DNA of 7,380 nucleotides from Candidatus Dadabacteria bacterium (lineage in GTDB: Bacteria > Desulfobacterota_D > UBA1144 > Nemesobacterales > UBA2774), in assembly GCA_004356555.1 (NCBI GenBank), contig SMWY01000075.1, positions 1 through 7,380 of the forward strand, in the 5' to 3' direction. The position numbers and the translations under genes were made by a program. The notes beneath the pieces were generated by a model. That model was given only the letters and a program-made list of their open reading frames with translations, did no database searches and was not told the DNA's origin. Shown one piece after another: positions 1 through 5,753 of the stretch; positions within the stretch are counted from its first letter, which is position 1, and every line of letters begins with the position of its first letter.

Positions 1-825
1 AACTCCTGAACGTTTACCACTAATATTTGTAAAAACAATTAAACCGTCTAACACGGTTTCAGACAATTGAACTCCGTTTTTTGCTTTGACCTCAAAACTA
101 ATTTCTGTTTTTTTATTATCCGGCGATGTCACATATTTAAGGTTTTGAACTATAAGAAAATTGCCGGGATTCGGATAATACTCTATCTTATCCGCATTTG
201 ATTTAGATGCCAATGTGACACCGACACGAACTCTATCTTCATCGGCCTTAATTGTGCTGATCTCAACATTAAAAGGAATTTTACTATCCGATAGCATATG
301 CGGCAATGAGTTTTGCCACTCTAAAAAAATGGCTGTATCCGCAGGTTTTCTAAAATCACCTACTTTCGCATCAAATTTAAGATTTGCTTTCCCTGGTATA
401 CAGATCTCTTTACAACTTATCCATGATACTGCGGCATCTATCTCAAAACTCGAATTTAATTCTGCATTCGGAGGAACATCGATATTAGTCCAGAGAAGTA
501 GGGAATTTTCATAGCCATACTCAATGCCACCATCAGATTTATGATAAGCATTTGGAATTGGCCAGTTTATTTTTCCATCTCTAATTCCATCGGGAACTTT
601 AAACTGAACACGAGTGGGTAATCCCGCCTCTCCCGGATATTCCCAGTAGACATGCCAACCTGGGTCGATCTCCATTAACACGCCCAGATTAAAAGATTCG
701 CCCGGTTTAACAGCAGCAATATCAGCTACTAACTTTGCCCTGACAGGAGTTGGAACCTCCTGGGCAAAAGAAGGAACAACAAGCCCGGCAATAATAAAAA
801 GTAGCAGTATTAATATACGTGTCAT
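1..825 (-). CDS. DsbD/ScsB-like protein-disulfide reductase, N-terminal part (partial, runs off left edge)
   Basis: An open frame of 275 codons from ATG at 825 reaches position 1 without a stop, so the C-terminus lies outside the window. Residues 1-21 form a signal peptide: short Thr-Arg start, hydrophobic stretch, then a PSFA|QE cleavage site, so the next domain is periplasmic. Residues 23 to about 250 resemble the DsbD N-terminal (DsbD-alpha, ScsB-type) family. They contain PGWHVYWEYPGEAGLPT (55-71), a WPIP segment (88-91), YGYE (103-106) and WISCKEICIPG (135-145). C138 and C142 are the likely redox cysteine pair. In this family the domain is normally followed by an eight-helix DsbD membrane domain and a thioredoxin domain that pass electrons from cytoplasmic thioredoxin to periplasmic substrates; those parts are not visible. 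The gene follows the thioesterase by 52 bp on the same strand. No clear Shine-Dalgarno precedes the ATG, and no other start codon lies just upstream in frame. The family call is firm; the exact subfamily is inference. Confidence 0.85.
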   Translation of the reverse strand, partial: MTRILILLLFIIAGLVVPSFAQEVPTPVRAKLVADIAAVKPGESFNLGVLMEIDPGWHVYWEYPGEAGLPTRVQFKVPDGIRDGKINWPIPNAYHKSDGGIEYGYENSLLLWTNIDVPPNAELNSSFEIDAAVSWISCKEICIPGKANLKFDAKVGDFRKPADTAIFLEWQNSLPHMLSDSKIPFNVEISTIKADEDRVRVGVTLASKSNADKIEYYPNPGNFLIVQNLKYVTSPDNKKTEISFEVKAKNGVQLSETVLDGLIVFTNISGKRSGV

Positions 826-877
826 AACATTGAAATCGGATCTTATAATGATTACGAATGGAGCATCTATGAAAGAT

Positions 878-1348
878 TTATTGATTGAACCAATTCTCTG
901 TCGGTACTCTTACAGCCAGCACCTCAGAGCTCGCACACTTTTCATCACCTGAAAAAAGTTTACAAACCACTAGGAGTTTCCTTCCTTCTCTCATAGTAAC
1001 TTTTGCCTTTAAAGTAACATCTTTATTTATAGGCGTCGGTCTATGATAATCAATTTTAATTGATGCGGTAACATACCAAATAAAAGGCTCACTATTTAAT
1101 CCTCTATTCTCCTGCTTATATCCATCCGCAATGGCGGTACAAATTGAGTGGCAATCAATTATGGTAGCAATTACACCGCCGTTTAGATATCCTGCGGGGC
1201 CTGCTTTATGGCTTTTGTTAGGCGTCCATACGCAAATAGATTTATCACCCGACCAGTAGCTCTTTATATGAAGCCCTTGCTCATTGTTACACCCACATCC
1301 CCAACATTCATTATGCTCCCAATGGTCCTGAAATGCCATTTCACTCAT
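878..1348 (-). CDS. PaaI/4HBT-like hotdog-fold acyl-CoA thioesterase
   Basis: This is a 156-residue protein, a usual length for a single hotdog-domain thioesterase. The family hydrolyses acyl-CoA thioesters in the cytoplasm, normally as dimers or tetramers. The core motif is YLNGGVIATIIDCHS (54-68), corresponding to the family pattern (H/N)GGxxxxxxD on the central helix; D65 is the expected catalytic acid. Asn56 stands where PaaI itself has His. The strand IKIDYHRPTPI (97-107) matches the typical beta strand after the helix. The N-terminus has the signature HNECWGCGCNNEQGLHIK (12-29), as in the group of thioesterases that begin with a CxGCG-NxxGL element. The start at 1348 is supported by a good ribosome-binding site. 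It lies 79 bp after recF and 52 bp before the DsbD-like gene, probably in one transcript. Its substrate cannot be told from the sequence, and the neighbours give no metabolic clue. Confidence 0.85.
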   Translation of the reverse strand: MSEMAFQDHWEHNECWGCGCNNEQGLHIKSYWSGDKSICVWTPNKSHKAGPAGYLNGGVIATIIDCHSICTAIADGYKQENRGLNSEPFIWYVTASIKIDYHRPTPINKDVTLKAKVTMREGRKLLVVCKLFSGDEKCASSEVLAVRVPTENWFNQ

Positions 1349-1354
1349 TTATAT

Positions 1355-1360
1355 CTCTCC
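1355..1360 (-). promoter_or_regulatory. Ribosome-binding site of the thioesterase gene
   Basis: On the minus strand GGAGAG lies 6 bases before the ATG at 1348, an ideal spacing. It fixes the start and excludes the in-frame Met at residue 4 as the main one. It is the clearest Shine-Dalgarno sequence in the window. Confidence 0.75.
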
Positions 1361-1427
1361 AATATTAGTAACAAAAACAATTTTAAGGTTCTTACTCGAT
1401 ATATAAATATACTTAATTCAGGGTAAA

Positions 1428-2528
1428 TCAAGTTAGTATGTGTTTTTGCCTGACTTTTTTATCTATTATATGGAATACTCTAATCTCTCCTTTATATAAA
1501 ATCTCTTTTATATCTGTTGTCGTAATAAAGATTTGTCCTGGAAAATCTTCTAGAAATTTGAACAAAAACTTTTTCCTCTGACCATCAAGTTCGCTAGTTA
1601 CATCGTCTAAAAGTAGAATTGGAGTTCTCCCGAGAAACTGCTTGATCATCTCAATCTCAGAAGTCTTTAACGAAAGAGCGAGATTCTTAGCTTCTCCCTG
1701 AGATGCATACACAGCAGAGTCCTTACCTGCTATAGAAAAGCTAATTTGGTCCCGGTGAGGACCTACGGTCGTATGAAACCTTTTTTTATCTATCTCAAAC
1801 TTTAGCCTGAGCATATCTTTAAATGACTGCTCTAAATTGCCTTCTAGGTCAATTGAGCTTTTATAGTGAATTTGGATATCTTGATCAAGTCCTGAAGTAA
1901 GTTTGTATATTTTATTTAGTTGAGGCTTGATCTTGCTTATAAATTCAAGCCTTCTGGATATCACCTGACTTCCTACCTCGGCCAACTTTTCATCCCAAAC
2001 CTCAATTTTATCAGAGGTTATAGCGGAAGTCTTGGCCAAAATCGCGTTTCTTTGTGTTAGAGCCCTGTGATAGAGCTTTAAATCACGAAGATGAGCACCT
2101 TCAAGCGCACAAATAAGAGCATCTATATACCTTCTCCTACCCTGTGGACCCCCCTTTATAAGTTCAAGATCAGTTGGTAGAAACGAGACGATATTATACC
2201 TACCATAAACCTTTGATGTATGATAAACAATTTTACTGTTAAGCTTCAGTGTTTTATGATCTTCATTGAGCAGAATGTGTACCTCATCAAAACCCATATG
2301 TGACAGAATTTCACCTTTGAGCCCGCACTCAGAGCTTCCGAATCTTATAATCTCTTCCGTTCTTAATTGTTTAAATGGTCTGAAAGCTAATAAGAAATGT
2401 ATAGCCTCAAGCAGGTTGGTTTTACCCTGCGCGTTCTCACCAAGTATTAGGTTAAATCGGTCGTGAAAACTAAAAGTTTCAGACGCATAGGATTTAAAAT
2501 TTCTCAGAGTAAGGGATTTAAGTATCAC
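1428..2528 (-). CDS. recF: DNA replication and repair protein RecF
   Basis: RecF is an SMC/ABC-like ATPase that binds gapped DNA and, with RecO and RecR, loads RecA onto SSB-coated single strands. The 366-residue length is normal. Visible elements in order are: ILKSLTLRNFKSY at the N-terminus (first beta strand and Q-loop region); Walker A GENAQGKTN (30-38, Lys36); LPTDLELIKGGPQGRRRYID (117-136), the characteristic RecF segment; GPHRDQ (256-261); an ABC signature-like SQGEAKN (276-282); Walker B ILLLDDV (304-310); and the D-loop SELD (312-315). Start is GTG at 2528: the upstream frame meets a stop 15 bases earlier, and no ATG lies in frame. No strong Shine-Dalgarno is seen. A sigma-70-like promoter lies directly upstream. 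The gene is not beside dnaA, dnaN or gyrB here, unlike the classical arrangement. Confidence 0.97.
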   Translation of the reverse strand: MILKSLTLRNFKSYASETFSFHDRFNLILGENAQGKTNLLEAIHFLLAFRPFKQLRTEEIIRFGSSECGLKGEILSHMGFDEVHILLNEDHKTLKLNSKIVYHTSKVYGRYNIVSFLPTDLELIKGGPQGRRRYIDALICALEGAHLRDLKLYHRALTQRNAILAKTSAITSDKIEVWDEKLAEVGSQVISRRLEFISKIKPQLNKIYKLTSGLDQDIQIHYKSSIDLEGNLEQSFKDMLRLKFEIDKKRFHTTVGPHRDQISFSIAGKDSAVYASQGEAKNLALSLKTSEIEMIKQFLGRTPILLLDDVTSELDGQRKKFLFKFLEDFPGQIFITTTDIKEILYKGEIRVFHIIDKKVRQKHILT

Positions 2529-2557
2529 AGGTACGCTGCATATTCAGTGTTGGATAC

Positions 2558-2586
2558 AGTATAATAAATATAAGAGTTTTATTCAA
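2558..2586 (-). promoter_or_regulatory. Predicted sigma-70 promoter for recF and the downstream minus-strand genes
   Basis: On the minus strand a -35 box TTGAAT (2586-2581) is followed by a 17-base spacer and a -10 box TATACT (2563-2558). Both boxes are close to the TTGACA/TATAAT consensus and the spacing is optimal. Transcription would begin near 2551, giving a leader of about 23 bases before the recF GTG. This is a prediction from pattern only. Confidence 0.65.
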
Positions 2587-2613
2587 TCATTTGGCTACGA
2601 TTTTAATTTCTTC

Positions 2614-2641
2614 TTGACCGTAATTCTGTTAGCGGTATTAT
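2614..2641 (+). promoter_or_regulatory. Predicted sigma-70 promoter for the cdc48-like gene
   Basis: A -35 box TTGACC (2614-2619) is separated by 16 bases from a -10 box TATTAT (2636-2641); each matches consensus at five of six positions. Transcription would start near 2648, only about ten bases before the ATG at 2659. The mRNA would then be nearly leaderless, with the AAGG ribosome-binding element at its extreme 5' end. It lies back to back with the recF promoter, and the two -35 boxes are 27 bases apart. Confidence 0.6.
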
Positions 2642-2646
2642 TTTTT

Positions 2647-2650
2647 AAGG
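2647..2650 (+). promoter_or_regulatory. Probable ribosome-binding site of the cdc48-like gene
   Basis: AAGG lies 8 bases before the ATG at 2659. It is short but well placed, and supports that start. The protein then begins directly with the conserved first strand of the Cdc48 N-domain (LKICEIAKKD). Confidence 0.5.
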
Positions 2651-2658
2651 CTTAAACT

Positions 2659-4812
2659 ATGATAGCACTCAAGATATGTGAGATAGCAAAGAAGGACTCT
2701 GCTAAGGGTTTTGCGAGACTTAACCCTGCAGACATGCGAGAACTAGGCGTTGAGGCATGGGATTTGGTCGAGATTGGAGGGAAGAGAAAAACCATTGTTC
2801 GAGTTATGCCCCTTGATAAAACATCTAATAAAAAGTCGATCATAGAAATAGATTCAGTCACCAGGGAAAACGCACGCGTCGATATTGATGAACATATTTT
2901 CGTAAAAAAGGTTAACTCAAAGTCTGCGACAAAAGTAGTCTTAGCTCCCAAGAACAACCGCATTCTATATAACGGGAACGATAATAGATATTTGCGGGAT
3001 CGTCTCGACGGTTTTCCAATAACATTAGGAGATAAACTTAGAGTAAATCTTCCCGGCAAAAAGAAGGAAGACTTTCAAGTCATTGGGATACTGCCATCAA
3101 GCTCAGTAATCATTAGAGCCTCTACGAAGCTAGATATTAAAAAACGGCCCAAAGAGAGATTTGATAGTTCTAAAGTCAGTTATGAGGATATTGGCGGTGT
3201 CACTGAACAATTAAAGAAAATACGAGAAATTGTTGAGTTGCCACTTAAGTACCCCCAGTTATTTGAGAAAATGGGGATCAATCCACCAAGGGGAATACTC
3301 CTCGTAGGTCCGCCTGGTAGCGGAAAAACACTATTAGCTAAGGCGGTAGCCCATGAGAGTGATGCCAATTTTCAGGTAATTAACGGCCCCGAGATAATGC
3401 ACAAGTTTTATGGGGAAAGTGAGGCCCGCTTAAGAGAGATATTTGATATAGCAACGAGAAATCAACCTTCAATAATTTTTCTTGATGAACTGGACGCCAT
3501 AGCTCCAAAGAGAGATAAAGCCTCAGGCGATGTTGAAAAGAGAATTGTAGCACAGCTTCTTTCTTTGATGGATGGATTAAAGGACAGGGGAAATATTGTA
3601 GTCATTGGAGCTACAAACCGCCCGTCTGCTCTTGATCCGGCACTCAGAAGACCTGGCAGATTTGACAGAGAAGTGAGCCTGGACGTTCCGAACCGTAATG
3701 GAAGACTCCAGATTCTAGAGGTTCATTCTCGCGGGATGCCGCTTGATGAGGACTTGGATCTGGAACGTCTAGCTGACTTAACGCACGGTTTTGTTGGAGC
3801 CGATATAGAGAACCTGTGTAGAGAAGCTGCGATGAAAGCGCTTAGAAGATCGCTTCCGGACTTTGATGAAGAGGAAGATAAAGTAGAGACAGAGAACCGG
3901 AACATAAGACCAATTACGGTAGAAATGAGTGATTTTATGGATGCTTTAAAAGAGGTTGAACCTTCCGCTATACGGGAAATATTTGTAGAAATATCAAAAG
4001 TCACATGGGAAGATATAGGCGGGCTGAATGATATAAAAGAAAAGCTCGTTGAAGCCGTTATCTGGCCCTTTACTCATAAAGACCTTTTTGAAATTACAGA
4101 AGCAAAAGCCCCTAAGGGAATATTATTATGCGGCCCACCGGGAACCGGGAAAACTCTGGTCGCAAAAGCGCTTGCAAAACAAAGCGGGGCTAACTTCATC
4201 TCAATCAAAGGCGCTGAACTGCTTTCAAAATATGTCGGGGAATCAGAGCATGCGGTAAGGGACGTTTTTAAAAAGGCTAAACAAGTAGCGCCCTGCATAA
4301 TATTTTTCGACGAAATAGACGCACTAGCACCGTGCAGAAGAGAATCAGACGGAACACGAGTTTCGGAAAGAGTAGTAAGTCAGCTGCTTACGGAAATGGA
4401 CGGAATAGAGGATCTAAGAGAAGTCCTGATTCTAGCCGCAACTAACAGGGTGGACATAGTAGACCCCGCACTTCTTAGAGCCGGCAGATTCGATATTATT
4501 CTTAATTTCCCATATCCGGAAGAAAAGGAATTATATGAAATATTAAAAATTCATACCCGCAGAAAGCCCATATCAAAAGATGCTAAATTAAAAGAGATAG
4601 CAGCGCAAGCTCTAGGTTTTTCAGGTGCTGATATTGAGCTACTTTGTCAAAGGGCATCAATGATTGCGATAAGAGAGCATATTAAGAACCGTAAAAAAAG
4701 CTTAAAGATAACCGGGGCCCATTTCGCTGAAGCACTAAAAGAAATAAAGCAGAAATTATCCGCTCTTTCTGAGCAAATAGTCAAAGCTCACCCGGGTCAA
4801 TCCCGTGCCTAG
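2659..4812 (+). CDS. Cdc48/p97/VAT-family two-ring AAA+ ATPase
   Basis: This 717-residue protein has the complete Cdc48 layout. The family forms hexameric rings that use ATP to pull proteins through a central pore for unfolding or complex disassembly. The double-psi-barrel N-domain spans residues 1 to about 85, and a second CDC48 N-subdomain reaches about 165. D1 (about 172-400) has Walker A GPPGSGKT (217-224), Walker B IIFLDELD (272-279), sensor-1 N320 and arginine fingers R331/R334. D2 (about 447-690) has Walker A GPPGTGKT (492-499), Walker B IIFFDEID (547-554), sensor-1 N596, arginine fingers R607/R610 and GFSGAD near 653-658. All ATPase residues look intact in both rings. Pore loops carry aromatics: KFYG (249-252) in D1 and KYVG (524-527) in D2. 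The D1 loop resembles archaeal VAT rather than p97. The C-terminus (PGQSRA) lacks the proteasome-docking HbYX motif. It overlaps the next gene by 8 bp. The family is certain; substrate and partner in this bacterium are unknown. Confidence 0.96.
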   Translation: MIALKICEIAKKDSAKGFARLNPADMRELGVEAWDLVEIGGKRKTIVRVMPLDKTSNKKSIIEIDSVTRENARVDIDEHIFVKKVNSKSATKVVLAPKNNRILYNGNDNRYLRDRLDGFPITLGDKLRVNLPGKKKEDFQVIGILPSSSVIIRASTKLDIKKRPKERFDSSKVSYEDIGGVTEQLKKIREIVELPLKYPQLFEKMGINPPRGILLVGPPGSGKTLLAKAVAHESDANFQVINGPEIMHKFYGESEARLREIFDIATRNQPSIIFLDELDAIAPKRDKASGDVEKRIVAQLLSLMDGLKDRGNIVVIGATNRPSALDPALRRPGRFDREVSLDVPNRNGRLQILEVHSRGMPLDEDLDLERLADLTHGFVGADIENLCREAAMKALRRSLPDFDEEEDKVETENRNIRPITVEMSDFMDALKEVEPSAIREIFVEISKVTWEDIGGLNDIKEKLVEAVIWPFTHKDLFEITEAKAPKGILLCGPPGTGKTLVAKALAKQSGANFISIKGAELLSKYVGESEHAVRDVFKKAKQVAPCIIFFDEIDALAPCRRESDGTRVSERVVSQLLTEMDGIEDLREVLILAATNRVDIVDPALLRAGRFDIILNFPYPEEKELYEILKIHTRRKPISKDAKLKEIAAQALGFSGADIELLCQRASMIAIREHIKNRKKSLKITGAHFAEALKEIKQKLSALSEQIVKAHPGQSRA

Positions 4813-5638
4813 TGCAGAAATCCCTCTTTTCATATTATCTTTCATTCTTGGATCAATAATTGGCAGTTTTTTAAATGTCTGTATTTACAGACTGCCTAGA
4901 GAAGAGTCGATCGTCTATCCCGGATCACACTGCACTTCATGTAAAAAGAGCATCAGCTTTTATCATAATATTCCAATACTGAGCTACATATTTTTAGGGG
5001 GTAGGTGTTCTCATTGCAACTCAAAAATTTCATTTGGTTATCCCCTTGTAGAAATTCTTTCAGGACTACTTTTTGTGGCAACTTTGTGGAAATTCGGAAT
5101 GATCCTGGACACTTTATTTTATTTATTATTCATCTCGGGACTGATAGTAATAACATTTGTAGATCTTAAGCATATGATAATCCCAAATGTAATCACTTAT
5201 CCAGGGATATTAGTAGGAATCCTTTACAAAGCACTCACAACGAACTGGCAAAATAGCCTGGAATTAGTAAGCAATTTCAGCTTTGGTTTCCAAAATTTCT
5301 TTGAGCTCCTAAACGAAGTACCGATACTGGACTCTTTATTCGGAGTGATATTAGGCGGAGGTATATTACTTCTAATTGCCTATACATATGAAATAATTAG
5401 AAAGAGACAGGGGATGGGGATGGGAGACGTCAAGCTACTTGCATTAATAGGTGCTTTTCTAGGTTGGCAGGGAGTATTTTTCGTAATATTTTTAAGCTCT
5501 ATACTGGGATCCATAGTTGGACTTTCTATAATTATCACAAGAAAGGGAGATTTAAAATACGCCCTCTCCTTCGGCCCATTTCTCTCAATAGCAGCCATTA
5601 TCTATATCTTTACAGGCGGTTTCAAAATCTTTTTATAG
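4805..5638 (+). CDS. pilD: Prepilin leader peptidase/N-methyltransferase (A24 family, PilD/GspO)
   Basis: This bifunctional inner-membrane enzyme cleaves the leader of type IV prepilins and type II secretion pseudopilins and methylates the new N-terminus. The 277-residue length is normal for the two-domain form. The N-terminal methylase part shows GSFLNVCIYRLPREESIVYPGS and a zinc-type double CxxC (C43/C46 and C68/C71). The two catalytic aspartates of A24 proteases are D120 in FVDLKHMIIPN and D208 in GMGMGDVK (203-210). Conserved FGPFLS (256-261) lies near the end. Several hydrophobic segments span the protein. A loop of about 35 residues (roughly 142-176) between the membrane segment after D120 and the next one looks longer than usual. 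Start is GTG at 4805, inside the end of the cdc48-like gene; an in-frame stop at 4778 and the lack of any other good start nearby support it. No Shine-Dalgarno is visible, which fits translational coupling. No pilin gene is in the window. Confidence 0.95.
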   Translation: MPSAEIPLFILSFILGSIIGSFLNVCIYRLPREESIVYPGSHCTSCKKSISFYHNIPILSYIFLGGRCSHCNSKISFGYPLVEILSGLLFVATLWKFGMILDTLFYLLFISGLIVITFVDLKHMIIPNVITYPGILVGILYKALTTNWQNSLELVSNFSFGFQNFFELLNEVPILDSLFGVILGGGILLLIAYTYEIIRKRQGMGMGDVKLLALIGAFLGWQGVFFVIFLSSILGSIVGLSIIITRKGDLKYALSFGPFLSIAAIIYIFTGGFKIFL

Positions 5639-5661
5639 TTGTAGTATCAGCCAAATATTAA

Positions 5662-5732
5662 AGGGACTTAGTATCTTAAGATTCTACAAATACAGGCCCT
5701 CATCTAGAATCCCACCTCTTTATAAGTTCCCT
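5662..5732 (+). repeat. Nested inverted repeat in the leader region of the hemY-type gene
   Basis: The 115-bp gap 5639-5753 holds two nested inverted repeats. The outer arms are AGGGACTTA (5662-5670) and TAAGTTCCCT (5723-5732), pairing over nine positions with one bulged base. The inner arms are GATTCTA (5680-5686) and TAGAATC (5705-5711), a perfect 7-bp match with an 18-base loop. There is no T-run after the structure, so it is not a standard intrinsic terminator. It ends 21 bases before the ATG of the oxidase gene, which has no visible Shine-Dalgarno. A folded leader or a protein-binding site is possible; chance in AT-rich sequence is also possible. Confidence 0.4.
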
Positions 5733-5753
5733 AACTATGGTTAAATAATCCCC

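Noticed and set aside
417..425. TTATCCATG-like sequence resembling a DnaA box
   Set aside because: It is a single imperfect match inside a coding region, with no cluster of boxes and no replication-origin genes apart from a displaced recF.
215..514. A 99-codon open frame on the plus strand
   Set aside because: It lies opposite the DsbD-like gene, which has a signal peptide and family motifs across the same bases; the plus-strand product resembles nothing and has no ribosome-binding site.
826..877. Possible promoter (TATAAG-like -10) before the DsbD-like gene
   Set aside because: No acceptable -35 box at the right spacing; co-transcription with the thioesterase gene is simpler.
1208..1426. 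A 72-codon open frame on the plus strand running from the thioesterase into the gap before recF
   Set aside because: Most of it is antisense to a well-supported thioesterase gene, and it has no Shine-Dalgarno or recognisable content.
3180..4298. Several minus-strand open frames inside the Cdc48 gene, some of them Ser/Pro-rich
   Set aside because: They are antisense copies of conserved AAA motifs (for example GPPGSGKT read backwards) and are explained entirely by the real gene.
2659..4812. The Cdc48-like gene as evidence of an archaeal genome or recent transfer
   Set aside because: The flanking genes are clearly bacterial, base composition and codon use look the same as its neighbours by eye, and related Cdc48 genes are known in various bacteria.
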